Shown: positions 48,545-56,701 of the stretch, in pieces
Numbering within the stretch: the first letter of the stretch is position 1
Layout of the letters: each line of letters begins with the position of its first letter
Virus record (IMG/VR): IMGVR_UViG_3300023178_004792
Location: 1 to 60,037 of that record
Reading direction: 5' to 3' (one strand)
Source of the DNA: a virus
Length of the DNA stretch: 60,037 nucleotides
The notes under the pieces: generated by a model
The model's input: only the letters and a program-made list of their open reading frames with translations
Database searches by the model: none
Told to the model about the DNA's origin: nothing
Program-made: the position numbers and the translations under genes

Positions 48545-49103
48545 TGATCTCCTTGAATTTTCTTTGTATGTCTGTGTTGGGCAACTTTGATTTGAGATAT
48601 TGATTTATTTTGTCGATCACTTGTTTTTTTGTCCGTTTGTCTAGATTACCATAGTTGGCCACCGATCTGCGCAGGTTACGATAGTTGGCGTCGTTTATGT
48701 TCAATGACCTCTCCAGCATGGAAAGGTTACTATAATGATCTTCGAAACTTCTGAGGTATCTTCTCACGGCCATCACGGGCAATGTTTGCCTTTGCCTCAT
48801 GGCCTGTGCCTGGTTCTTGTTCTTGAGTTTTTTAGTGATTTCAGGGTCTCCCGACACTATTGCCATCATGTTTGCAAGATCATTGTTGATCATCCTCACC
48901 TGGTCAAAGGTGCCCTTTGCCATTGTCTGGTCTGCGTACATTTTGGTAAAAGACTGTGTCTGTTTCAACTGACTCATCAAGGCCAGTGCTAGGAAACTCA
49001 GATAAATTCTCTCTGTGACTTCGGGAAAAGTGAATCTCTGCAAGTCATTATGCCGTCTTATCACTTTACCCTCAGATACATACTTAAGAAATGGTGTTAG
49101 CAT
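48537..49103 (-). CDS. Hypothetical protein, helical (188 aa)
   Basis: I choose the start MLTPFLKYV at 49103 because TATAAATA ends exactly 5 bases before it; an ATG at 49124 would place that box inside the gene. The protein is helical and basic (QAMRQRQTLPVMAVRRYLRS, LDKRTKKQVIDKINQYLKS). No family recognised. It is divergent from a glycosyltransferase-like gene. Confidence 0.66.
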   Translation of the reverse strand: MLTPFLKYVSEGKVIRRHNDLQRFTFPEVTERIYLSFLALALMSQLKQTQSFTKMYADQTMAKGTFDQVRMINNDLANMMAIVSGDPEITKKLKNKNQAQAMRQRQTLPVMAVRRYLRSFEDHYSNLSMLERSLNINDANYRNLRRSVANYGNLDKRTKKQVIDKINQYLKSKLPNTDIQRKFKEINA

Positions 49104-49108
49104 ACACA

Positions 49109-49116
49109 TATTTATA
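49109..49116 (-). promoter_or_regulatory. T4-late consensus TATAAATA, 5 bases before a start codon
   Basis: A perfect TATAAATA on the minus strand, with 5 bases to the ATG at 49103. If transcription begins 6 bases past the octamer as in T4, the first base is the A of the ATG. Confidence 0.6.
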
Positions 49117-49122
49117 GACGAC

Positions 49123-50196
49123 ATGCAACGTAACTTTATATTGACCGACGTGATGAAGACAGGAGATCACCTGTCATACGAAAGATTCATTGACTACAAC
49201 ACAATGGAAGGACAGAAGTTTGACTACACAGGTGAGTATTACACACTGCATGGTTTTGACTTAGACAGTTACGATCGTAGGTTTGCGTTCATAGACTCGC
49301 AGATACACAATGACAGGATGATAGGCAATCAAGCATACAAGGATGACCTTGCCAGGCGCCTAGAGTTGTTGCACCAACAGGGTTTTGTATTCATAAAGGC
49401 CTGCCCATGGGAGTCGCAGGAAAACATAGACACAAATACATTCCTTGCAGGCAAGCCTATGCCCGAAGTTGATATTCCTTATCCCTACATGACATGGACC
49501 GGAGGCGTGTCATGGTTCTGGTATTACATGTATGACAAGCATCATGCCAACTCATTGAAATTCACACACCGGCACAAGACACATGATTTCTTGTATCTCA
49601 ATAAGGGTGCGAGGGCACACAGAGTAAAACTGTATGACAAACTCTTGTCCACTGGCGTACTCGATAACAGCATACACACTTTCATAGAACGTGTGCCACC
49701 AAGACGACTGGATAAAAAATACGAGTTGCCTGGAATAGATCCAGCAGACTATCCGAGGTGGGGCAAAGATCAAGACATCTATGAGCCACCATACAACGAT
49801 ACTGCGTGTTCGCTGGTGTCAGAGACCAACGACTCAAACAACGAAGTCTTTATGACAGAAAAAATATGGAAACCTATCATGGCGCAACATCCTTTCGTGG
49901 TGCATGGGAACCATCTTTACCTACAAAAATTAAAGGAGATCGGATTCAAAACTTTTGGATCTTACTTTGACGAGACTTATGACCTAGAACAAGATCAAGA
50001 CAAGAGAATAGACAAGATAGTAAATCTATGTAAAGATCTACTTTCAATCAATTGGCAGGATCTATATTTGCAGACACAATCACTACGCCAACACAATTAC
50101 AATACATTATTCGATAAAGATAAAATGTCGAAAGAAATTAATAAAACTTTAGATCTATTTCTTGAATTTGCTGACAGCAGTCAAGTTCCTTCTTGA
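49123..50196 (+). CDS. Fucosyltransferase/exostosin-like glycosyltransferase
   Basis: The start at 49123 (MQRNFILTD) gives 357 residues. SLVSETNDSNNEVFMTEKIW, then KPIMAQHPFVVHGNHLYL and GFKTFGSYFDETYD, is the nucleotide-sugar-binding block seen in GT10 and related transferases. It should add a sugar to a surface or virion glycan. Its 3' end overlaps the opposing nucleotidyltransferase-like gene by 42 bases. Donor and acceptor unknown. Confidence 0.75.
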   Translation: MQRNFILTDVMKTGDHLSYERFIDYNTMEGQKFDYTGEYYTLHGFDLDSYDRRFAFIDSQIHNDRMIGNQAYKDDLARRLELLHQQGFVFIKACPWESQENIDTNTFLAGKPMPEVDIPYPYMTWTGGVSWFWYYMYDKHHANSLKFTHRHKTHDFLYLNKGARAHRVKLYDKLLSTGVLDNSIHTFIERVPPRRLDKKYELPGIDPADYPRWGKDQDIYEPPYNDTACSLVSETNDSNNEVFMTEKIWKPIMAQHPFVVHGNHLYLQKLKEIGFKTFGSYFDETYDLEQDQDKRIDKIVNLCKDLLSINWQDLYLQTQSLRQHNYNTLFDKDKMSKEINKTLDLFLEFADSSQVPS

Positions 50197-51369
50197 GAAT
50201 CCTAATCTATCTACAAGTTTCACGGCATTACCTGTCTTGTCCACAGCAACAAATCCTTCAGGCTCTGTGACTTCTAGGCCACCGTCCGTTTGTTGGAAAG
50301 ATCCTATTGCCTGTGCTTGGTTCATCTTCTTCAACACAAAGGCCTTCATCGTCTGCACTGCCTTATAAAAAGTCAACATTGCCTGCAAAGGTTTCTTAGC
50401 CCTGTTCAGGAAAACAGGCATCTGCTTCATTTTATCTTGCCTTAACTGCAGGGCTTTCTGGGCCTTGAGTCCAGATATCTGCTGTTGCATCCTATCTGCG
50501 TAGAATTTTTTGAATCCCTGTAGGAACTGATTGACGTTGCCAGGCAACTGCCCTTGTTTGACCATTGCATTGATATACATCTGGAACATGGGAACAAAGT
50601 CTTGATTCTGTCCTAACACGCTTGATAAGTTCGTAGGCACTGCGTTCAGCAACGTTTCTAATTTTTCTATACCGCTAAAGAACTTCTTGGTCTCGTCGTT
50701 TGTAAATTTTGCACTGCCAGACACATCCTTGTAGGTTGCATTGTCAAAGAACACGTCAGGACTTTTTGTGAATGAATCAACGTCCGCTCCTGCTTGAGCA
50801 TTCATGTCAGCCAAAGAGTCGCCAACATAACTTGTATGAAATATAATTCCAACTTTCGCTCTGTCTACCTGTGCCCCGAGGCTTCCTTGTTCAGGTACTG
50901 CATAAGTGATCGTGTTCGGCGTAAATGTTATGTGGGGTTTGCCGTCTACATTTTTCCTAACTATGTCTTCGTCTGTGAAAAGTAAATCACCTTGCACAAC
51001 TCCTCGGATGTTCAGTTTCTTTAGATGAACGAGACACTTCAACAACTTCTGGCCAAGATCTTCGGTTCCGTGATTCTTAGCGATGTCTTTTTTAGTGTAA
51101 TTGATTTTGGCATTCTGAGCAAACACTGACTTTGTGCCAACGAAAAATTTTCCATTTGCAGGATTGGTTCCACAGACCACAGCAGGTGCTCCGTCCCACT
51201 TCACGGACACGCTCATTGCTTCTGAACTGGTCCCCTTCAATGTAAGCAACAGTCCTCTGAAATACTCCACAACGGCCTTGCCACCTTCGTAACCATCGGT
51301 AATGATGATGTCTTCTATGTGTTCTAGATGGGTCCTTTTAAATTCAGTAAGGACGTCTTCGATGAGCAT
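50155..51369 (-). CDS. Nucleotidyltransferase/ligase-like phage protein (DUF6267-like)
   Basis: The 404-residue protein has VKWDGAPAV with K57 in a KxDG motif, the adenylated lysine of DNA/RNA ligases, then VVQGDLLFT, VGIIFHTSY and a C-terminal VKLVDRLGFS (K384). This is the motif order I, III, IV, V of the ligase superfamily. The middle holds a long helical insertion. Similar proteins occur in T4-like marine phages without known function. It may ligate or cap nucleic acid; this is inference. Confidence 0.7.
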   Translation of the reverse strand: MLIEDVLTEFKRTHLEHIEDIIITDGYEGGKAVVEYFRGLLLTLKGTSSEAMSVSVKWDGAPAVVCGTNPANGKFFVGTKSVFAQNAKINYTKKDIAKNHGTEDLGQKLLKCLVHLKKLNIRGVVQGDLLFTDEDIVRKNVDGKPHITFTPNTITYAVPEQGSLGAQVDRAKVGIIFHTSYVGDSLADMNAQAGADVDSFTKSPDVFFDNATYKDVSGSAKFTNDETKKFFSGIEKLETLLNAVPTNLSSVLGQNQDFVPMFQMYINAMVKQGQLPGNVNQFLQGFKKFYADRMQQQISGLKAQKALQLRQDKMKQMPVFLNRAKKPLQAMLTFYKAVQTMKAFVLKKMNQAQAIGSFQQTDGGLEVTEPEGFVAVDKTGNAVKLVDRLGFSRRNLTAVSKFKK

Positions 51370-51371
51370 AA

Positions 51372-51671
51372 TTAGTCCTCGTTGTATTCACCGTCAATTG
51401 TCTTGAGGACATTTTTCTTGATGTCTTTGTTCTCCTTGATTCTAGCCACTCCTTTTGAGAATTTTGAGCTGTCCATGGCTTTCATCGATGAATAGAATTT
51501 TTTCTCTAATTTGAATGCGGTGTCCTGGTCAAAGTTTTCGCGAATGTAGGTCATTAGCCTAATTGCTGAGTCTAAGATGTGTGAGGCACGGCTCTCGACC
51601 ACTTCTTCTTTGTCTCTTTTCAAAGGCATAGAACTCAACTCTTCTAATAAACTTTTAGTATGTTTTTGCAT
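51372..51671 (-). CDS. Hypothetical protein (99 aa)
   Basis: I place the start at 51671 (MQKHTKSLLEEL) because a TAAATA box lies 8 bases upstream; the frame is open seven codons further. A helical, charged protein with SRASHILDSAIRLMTYIREN and VARIKENKDIKKNVLK. No family recognised. It ends 3 bases before the ligase-like gene. Confidence 0.66.
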   Translation of the reverse strand: MQKHTKSLLEELSSMPLKRDKEEVVESRASHILDSAIRLMTYIRENFDQDTAFKLEKKFYSSMKAMDSSKFSKGVARIKENKDIKKNVLKTIDGEYNED

Positions 51672-51763
51672 TCTAATGGTATTTACTATCAATTGTACTA
51701 CAATTAAAGCAAATGTCTACTGGTTATTTTGTTTAAATGCGTTCGTCCTATAACTAATTTACA

Positions 51764-52207
51764 ATGTATTCAAAAAAACAACTGTTCCGGCGTATGTATT
51801 CACATCCTGACCCAGATATTGACATGGAGGGCGAGTTTTGGCCAATGATGGGTATATTGGCCACTATACTTGGCCTGTGGACAGCGTTGGTGCATTTGAT
51901 AGACTATCTGACCTTCGATAAGATTCCATGGTGGGCGGAACCTTTCACTATTATACCGTTGTTTTTGGTTATCATTATGAAAGAACTTTATAACAGTCTC
52001 AATCCATTGCACTGGTGGCCCATGTTTTGGGGGTACCAGGTCAAATTGCCAGACCAAAGTCGGATCACTATCAGGCCACTCGACGAGGAGGCCATCTATA
52101 AGAAGTATGGGGGCAAGTTCAACGTGTTCATAGTCGACTACGAACAGATCAAGTTCCGCAAGAAGAAAGACGCGGTATACTTTGGACTCACTAATGTTAT
52201 TTCTTAG
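51764..52207 (+). CDS. Membrane protein (147 aa)
   Basis: Two hydrophobic segments at about residues 28-48 (MGILATILGLWTALVHLIDYL) and 59-73 (FTIIPLFLVIIMK) precede a soluble C-terminal part (RITIRPLDEEAIYKKYGG). No family recognised. Its end overlaps an opposing small coiled-coil gene by 11 bases. Confidence 0.68.
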   Translation: MYSKKQLFRRMYSHPDPDIDMEGEFWPMMGILATILGLWTALVHLIDYLTFDKIPWWAEPFTIIPLFLVIIMKELYNSLNPLHWWPMFWGYQVKLPDQSRITIRPLDEEAIYKKYGGKFNVFIVDYEQIKFRKKKDAVYFGLTNVIS

Positions 52208-52358
52208 TGCTAGGCATGAAAACAGCACCATGAACTTGGTCATACAACTTTAACTTGTCTGAAAGTTCCTTGACGATCTGTTGGTACTCGCTTACCTGTA
52301 CCTGGAGATTGCCTACTTCTCCTTCTAGCATTCTTATTTTTTGTTGTAGGTCTTCCAT
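52197..52358 (-). CDS. Small coiled-coil protein (53 aa)
   Basis: The frame starts MEDLQQKIRMLEGEVGNLQV, a leucine-heptad coiled coil, and ends AVFMPSTKK. AAAGGAGGATAA before the ATG is a strong ribosome site, formed by the last codons of the upstream radical SAM gene. No family recognised. Confidence 0.62.
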   Translation of the reverse strand: MEDLQQKIRMLEGEVGNLQVQVSEYQQIVKELSDKLKLYDQVHGAVFMPSTKK

Positions 52359-53477
52359 TTATCCTCCTTTGTTTTTTAATAGATGTAATAGTTCCTGAAG
52401 ATACACTTCATGATCTAGTTTTTTGAATGATTTTGTAAAATCCAACTCTTTGTAGAATCTATCCCTTGCACCTTTATCAAAGGTAGAGTCGTCTAATTTC
52501 TTACACACGGTGTCCTTGCCAATTTTGAGATTACTCAACTTTTCTTTTATGAATTCCTTCTGTCCTGCATTAAAAATCGAGAAAGAGTAATGCTGTGGGG
52601 TGTCCACAAAATTCAGCATCCATACCAACTTGTTCTGCATCAACCATTCTGTGAGCTTGGGTAGGTGCAGTACGTTTAGGCAACTGATAGAGGGTGCAAT
52701 CATTAAAGTGAAGCATGATTCTTTCTGGAGTGCCTTCATTTCTTTCAAATTTTCTTCGACGTCGTGCCACCTGCCGTTTGACCTAATATATTCAAAAAGG
52801 TCACCAGTTGCGTCAATGCTTAGACACAAATCTATCTTGTTGAAATGCGTGGAGATTTCTTTGAGCTTGTCCGGCACAGGCACGGTCCCGTTGGTGACGT
52901 AGGCCAGGCTTATTTTTTTAGACATGCCTTTCTCTACTAGATGTTCGAGTACATTCAAGTGGTCAAAGTTTTTGAAGGGCTCGCCTCCCAGCACCTCTAT
53001 TGTTTCTAGGTGCGTCAGGTCGTTAGCCAGTATCGATTCTACCGGAGTCCTTTTGTATGGTTTTTTGTCTAGCATCTTGTCACCAAGTTTGGCTTGAAAC
53101 TCGATCCACAAGCCAGAACTGATTTCTGGCTGACAGGTTCTGCAGGCAAGGTTGCATACGTTGCCGGAATCTATCACGAGGTGCTTCAATTGTTTACTTT
53201 GGTTCTCCTCCTCTGTCTCACTTTCTGTTTTGTGTTTTGAAAATTGCTGTCTTTTAGACACAACACCGTTTTTTTCACAGGTCCAACAGAAATCGCAGAG
53301 TGGATTTTTGATACCATTCGCGAGATCTTCCCTGAGAGTCTTTAACTCCTTGTCGTTGTTCAGTGCATGATGGCTGTCAAATTTGTTTTGAGATTTTATG
53401 TGACAACACACGTGCCCTTGTCGGTAGTCAAACCCTGCTGTAGCCAGCGAACAATATGTGTCTCTATTCATTCCCAT
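52359..53477 (-). CDS. Radical SAM protein (twitch-type)
   Basis: Start MGMNRDTYCS at 53477, where TAAATA lies 5 bases upstream; an ATG at 53492 lies upstream inside that box. It has HVCCHI, CDFCWTC at residues 61-67, then CNLACRTC (C108, C112, C115), LGGEPFKN, and LSIDATGDLFEYIRSNG. The extra cysteines may hold an auxiliary cluster. The gene stop is one base before the next start. Substrate unknown. Confidence 0.88.
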   Translation of the reverse strand: MGMNRDTYCSLATAGFDYRQGHVCCHIKSQNKFDSHHALNNDKELKTLREDLANGIKNPLCDFCWTCEKNGVVSKRQQFSKHKTESETEEENQSKQLKHLVIDSGNVCNLACRTCQPEISSGLWIEFQAKLGDKMLDKKPYKRTPVESILANDLTHLETIEVLGGEPFKNFDHLNVLEHLVEKGMSKKISLAYVTNGTVPVPDKLKEISTHFNKIDLCLSIDATGDLFEYIRSNGRWHDVEENLKEMKALQKESCFTLMIAPSISCLNVLHLPKLTEWLMQNKLVWMLNFVDTPQHYSFSIFNAGQKEFIKEKLSNLKIGKDTVCKKLDDSTFDKGARDRFYKELDFTKSFKKLDHEVYLQELLHLLKNKGG

Positions 53478-53509
53478 GGAATTATTTAACATGGCGAAAA
53501 ATATTAAAT

Positions 53510-53653
53510 TTATTTGCCTTGTCCCCTATAAGACTTGTAAGATCTCTTCTTGTGCTTGTTCATAGAGCTCATTTTTATTCGACTCTTGTTCTTGCCTTGT
53601 GAAGTCTTTTTGGGTCTTCCTGGTGTGTATCCAGATGTGTTGTGTATAGCCAT
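53510..53653 (-). CDS. Small basic protein (47 aa)
   Basis: The frame starts MAIHNTSGYTPGRPKKTSQG and continues with Lys/Arg/Ser-rich sequence ending YRGQGK. A good promoter (53687-53660) lies just upstream, only 6 bases from the ATG. No family recognised; the charge suggests nucleic-acid binding. Confidence 0.58.
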   Translation of the reverse strand: MAIHNTSGYTPGRPKKTSQGKNKSRIKMSSMNKHKKRSYKSYRGQGK

Positions 53654-53659
53654 GTTGTT

Positions 53660-53687
53660 ATTATATAGTAGACACAATTATCGTCAA
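53660..53687 (-). promoter_or_regulatory. Host-type promoter for the 47-residue gene
   Basis: TTGACG at 53687-53682 and TATAAT at 53665-53660 on the minus strand, 16 bases apart, 6 bases from the start codon at 53653. Confidence 0.7.
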
Positions 53688-53709
53688 CCTGTATAATGTA
53701 AATACAAAT

Positions 53710-54150
53710 ATGATCAAGTTCGCCCTCAAGTGTGAATGTTCCGCCAAGTTCGAAGGCTGGTTCCCAAGCAACGAAGACTACGAAAACCAGTTGGCAAAGG
53801 GACAGTTGTTATGTCCCATGTGCGACAGCACCCGAGTGCGTAAAGACATAATGGCACCCGCGGTTGGTAAAAAGTCCACGGCGAGAAAACGAGGCAAGGC
53901 CAAAATGGAAGAGCTCACAGGAGATCAGATGGTTATGGGAGGACAGGCCCGGACACTGCTGAAGCAGATACAGAATCATGTGGAGAAAAATTTCGAGAAC
54001 GTTGGTAAAAAGTTTGCTCGGGAGGCCAGAAAGGCACACAATGGTGAAAGGAATCTGGAGTTCTATGGCAAACCCACAAAGAAGGAAGTCACTGAATTAA
54101 CAAATGAAGGCATAGACCTGTTCGCGGTGCCCAAGGTCAAAGACAATTAG
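53710..54150 (+). CDS. DUF1178 family protein
   Basis: The 146-residue protein matches DUF1178: MIKFALKCECSAKFEGWFPS, LLCPMCDSTRVRKDIMAPAVG, then a helical C-terminal part with RKAHNGERNLEFYGKPT. Four cysteines near the N-terminus form a zinc-ribbon-like site. The family is common in alphaproteobacteria and has no known role. TAAATA lies 5 bases before the ATG. Confidence 0.87.
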   Translation: MIKFALKCECSAKFEGWFPSNEDYENQLAKGQLLCPMCDSTRVRKDIMAPAVGKKSTARKRGKAKMEELTGDQMVMGGQARTLLKQIQNHVEKNFENVGKKFAREARKAHNGERNLEFYGKPTKKEVTELTNEGIDLFAVPKVKDN

Positions 54151-54160
54151 TCGCAAGAAC

Positions 54161-54178
54161 ACTGGCTTTCCTAGCCGG
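54161..54178 (+). terminator. Short hairpin after the DUF1178 gene
   Basis: CTGGCT and AGCCGG form a 6-pair stem with a 5-base loop, including one G-U pair. There is no T run, so it is at best a weak terminator. Confidence 0.35.
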
Positions 54179-54207
54179 TTGACTTTATACACTTCTTAGT
54201 ATATAAT
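54179..54207 (+). promoter_or_regulatory. Host-type promoter on the plus strand
   Basis: TTGACT at 54179-54184 and TATAAT at 54202-54207, 17 bases apart, pointing to the 123-residue gene with a leader of about 70 bases. Confidence 0.72.
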
Positions 54208-54284
54208 TGTAGCATGATTCGTAGGATAACAGAGATTGAAACTCCGGCGCATCGTAAATTAACAAACAAGGAAAGAGGAACAAT

Positions 54285-54656
54285 ATGCTAAAAGGTATGT
54301 TTAATACACTTTTTCCAACTACTAAGAAGGAAAATAAAACCATGGCAAACTCAACTCAATACGTTGTATACACAAGAAACTTCAGATCAAGAGCGAAGCA
54401 GATTGGTGTATTCGCCGAGCCGGCTTCTTCATACAAAGTGAATGGTGAAGTACACGGTGGTAAAATCAAGTTCAAAAACCTAGCAGTAAAAAACACTGCA
54501 AGAAAGACAGCGACTAACAAGTTGTTATCTAAAGGTATTGATTTTACAGTAGAAGTTTTAGGTGTTGCACCTAAGAACTCTGCATTGACTATGAAGTCAA
54601 ACATCATTTCTTTATTAAAGAAATCAGGCAGAAAAGTAATCAACTACTCTGCTTAA
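54285..54656 (+). CDS. Small basic hypothetical protein (123 aa, or 104 aa from a later start)
   Basis: The first ATG at 54285 follows GAAAGAGGAACAAT; a second at 54342 (MANSTQYVVYTRNF) follows AAGGAAAATAAAACC, and either could be used. The protein is basic with VYTRNFRSRAKQIGVFAEPA and SNIISLLKKSGRKVINYSA. No family recognised. It ends 26 bases before a strong terminator. Confidence 0.68.
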   Translation: MLKGMFNTLFPTTKKENKTMANSTQYVVYTRNFRSRAKQIGVFAEPASSYKVNGEVHGGKIKFKNLAVKNTARKTATNKLLSKGIDFTVEVLGVAPKNSALTMKSNIISLLKKSGRKVINYSA

Positions 54657-54681
54657 TTCCCAATAGTTAAGTTGTTGGAGT

Positions 54682-54709
54682 GGGCGATAGCAATATCGCC
54701 CTCTCTTTA
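54682..54709 (+). terminator. Intrinsic terminator with GCAA tetraloop
   Basis: GGGCGATA and TATCGCCC form a perfect 8-pair stem closed by a GCAA loop, followed by TCTCTTT. It ends the 123-residue gene's transcript. Confidence 0.85.
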
Positions 54710-54828
54710 AAGACATAAGTAAAGATGAGACAAGAGTAACAAGACAAGACGCAGAAGACATAACAAACCTCCCGCCCTATTTTAGATACAGACTACCTCA
54801 TAAAATTAACAATAACGAAAGAACAAAC

Positions 54829-55029
54829 ATGAGCAATCAAGGAACAGTGAAATGGTTCAACGCCTCAAAGGGTTTTGGATTCATCGCCTGCGAAGACAAG
54901 GATGTCTTCGTACACATCTCAGCAGTGGAGGCCTCAGGCCTGAACTCGTTGAATGAAGGTGACACTATTACGTTTGAAACACAGGATGGTCCTAAAGGAC
55001 CTAGTGCTGTGAATCTATCAGTAGCGTAA
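54829..55029 (+). CDS. Cold-shock protein (CspA family)
   Basis: The 66-residue protein has [15 protein letters not shown] (RNP1) and VFVHISAVE (RNP2), the RNA-binding strands of Csp proteins. Csp proteins melt RNA structure and help translation. It has a leader of about 120 bases after the preceding terminator; long leaders are typical of csp genes and may regulate. No clear promoter was found there. A terminator follows at 55054. Confidence 0.93.
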   Translation: MSNQGTVKWFNASKGFGFIACEDKDVFVHISAVEASGLNSLNEGDTITFETQDGPKGPSAVNLSVA

Positions 55030-55053
55030 ATTTAGAGTATAAAAGGGGTGGTA

Positions 55054-55074
55054 GGCGACTATCGCCCTTTTTTT
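55054..55074 (+). terminator. Intrinsic terminator after csp
   Basis: GGCGA and TCGCC form the stem core with a CTA loop, followed by a run of seven T after one C. It resembles the stem of the terminator at 54682 (GGCGAT/ATCGCC). Confidence 0.75.
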
Positions 55075-55109
55075 GTGGCCGTTAAATACTTTGGTAAAAA
55101 AAGTAGAAA

Positions 55110-55487
55110 TTAGAACAGATGATTTGAATCGTCTGTGAAGATACTTTCAACACCGGGCTTAATCCAACCATTGGAATTAATCAATGCAGTTTTCCTGGTG
55201 TTGTATTGTTCGGCCCAATCATCGCCTGGAGCCGTCCCAGCACCTTTAGTTCCAAAATCGAAGGTATATTTCAACTGAGTGTTGTCTCCGTTGTCGTCAG
55301 CGACCAGAGCCCATTGCACATTAGTGCAACATTCGTCTATCACTGCCAATGCCTCGTCTGTAAAAAAGAATGTCTTCGCCGCATCTGTGTCTGCGAAAGA
55401 TTGTTTTGTCGCCCAATCATGACTAGGTTGACTGATTATTTTGGTATTTTTGTTATATGTACCGAATAGGTTATCTGAATTTGGCAT
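55110..55487 (-). CDS. Putative virion protein (125 aa)
   Basis: A Thr/Asp/Asn-rich protein starting MPNSDNLFGTYNKNTKIISQ, with FFFTDEALAVIDECCTNVQW and DFGTKGAGTAPGDDW. Its composition and size resemble the virion-like proteins at 46.8-48.2 kb. No named family. It is convergent with the csp gene across the terminator. Confidence 0.6.
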   Translation of the reverse strand: MPNSDNLFGTYNKNTKIISQPSHDWATKQSFADTDAAKTFFFTDEALAVIDECCTNVQWALVADDNGDNTQLKYTFDFGTKGAGTAPGDDWAEQYNTRKTALINSNGWIKPGVESIFTDDSNHLF

Positions 55488-55504
55488 ATTTTTAAAACTC
55501 CGTT

Positions 55505-56701
55505 TTACTTGCTGTATTTACCATAATACACCACATTATCCGCTTTGGGATATGATCTCCATGGATCAAACACGATGGTTTTTGCGTCACAGGTGAAATT
55601 ATCACTTTCATGCACCCTTACAATCACCTCCACAGGGTTGTCAAATCCTTCTACTATCTGTCCACCGTGCTTTTGCACGTAAAACTGCACCAGCAGGCTA
55701 TACGAACCATCGGTCATGTCCGTGTCCGGCTTGTATGAATCTGAGCTGAACCATATGTTTTTTCCATGTTTCAATATGGCCAGAGCCATGTGTTCGGCCT
55801 GCTTTTCTCTGGCTGTCATTATGCTTCCAAACAGATCATATTGGAGGTCCAATTTCTTTGCCAGCCATCTTAGAGCAATGTTATCCCTGGGATGGCAGGA
55901 GCCACCGTCACCCATCCCTGGTTTCATGTACGCATCACTGGTTATACGTTTAGAACTTTTAGAAAGTGCATCTGTCACCACGTCAACATTCACATTGCCT
56001 AGTTTTTCTGCCACGTCCTGTATCATGTTGACCAAAGCAAGTTTGTTGCTGATGAAAGTGTTGTAGAATATTTTCATACTTTCAACTTCTTCCCAGGTGC
56101 CTGTCTCTATCCTAGGATAGTTTTCACAGACCATGTTGTAGAAGTTTTTCAGTATTTCTGTCCTGTATCTGCACAAGGGACCTTTATCTCCCATCTCTGT
56201 GCCTATCATTATCATTTCTGGATTGACCATATCACTCGCAACAGTGCCCATCGCTATAAGGTAAGGGTTGTAAACCAAACCCACGTTTTTGCACAGTGGT
56301 GACAACTGGCTACGGATTGTGCCAGGCAACACCGTGGATACCAACACGACTATTTGATCTTTGTGGCAGACGTCATTGATCCTGCCGAGAGTTTTCTTGA
56401 CGGCATCATAATTGAAGTCCTTTACTTCTTTATGGCTGGTCGGTTCTCTGCCATCATACCCTTCCTCGTGTGGAGTTGGCACCGCAATGAAAATGATGTC
56501 TCTGTCATGCACAGCCTCCTTGAGGTCATTCTTGACCTTTATCAGTTTGCCCGACTTGGGTTCGGTGTCATAGCCGGTCACATCAAATCCTTTTTGTGCT
56601 ATTGCTTCTGCACACGGCATGCCTAACTTGCCTAAACCAACAAAGGCTATCTTTGTGCCATAAATTACTTTGTGTCCAAAGAAGTCGTCCAGTATTCCCA
56701 T
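55505..56701 (-). CDS. UDP-glucose/GDP-mannose dehydrogenase-family protein (full length)
   Basis: The 398-residue protein has FVGLGKLGMPCAEA, IAVPTPHEEGY, STVLPGTI, YNPYLIAMGT, and GDGGSCHPRD with the catalytic Cys at 269. It includes a C-terminal domain with ESDNFTCDAKT, so unlike the short homolog at 6.6 kb it is complete. It likely makes a UDP-uronate or ManNAc-uronate for surface sugars. Its start overlaps the amidinotransferase stop by TAATG. Confidence 0.87.
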   Translation of the reverse strand: MGILDDFFGHKVIYGTKIAFVGLGKLGMPCAEAIAQKGFDVTGYDTEPKSGKLIKVKNDLKEAVHDRDIIFIAVPTPHEEGYDGREPTSHKEVKDFNYDAVKKTLGRINDVCHKDQIVVLVSTVLPGTIRSQLSPLCKNVGLVYNPYLIAMGTVASDMVNPEMIMIGTEMGDKGPLCRYRTEILKNFYNMVCENYPRIETGTWEEVESMKIFYNTFISNKLALVNMIQDVAEKLGNVNVDVVTDALSKSSKRITSDAYMKPGMGDGGSCHPRDNIALRWLAKKLDLQYDLFGSIMTAREKQAEHMALAILKHGKNIWFSSDSYKPDTDMTDGSYSLLVQFYVQKHGGQIVEGFDNPVEVIVRVHESDNFTCDAKTIVFDPWRSYPKADNVVYYGKYSK

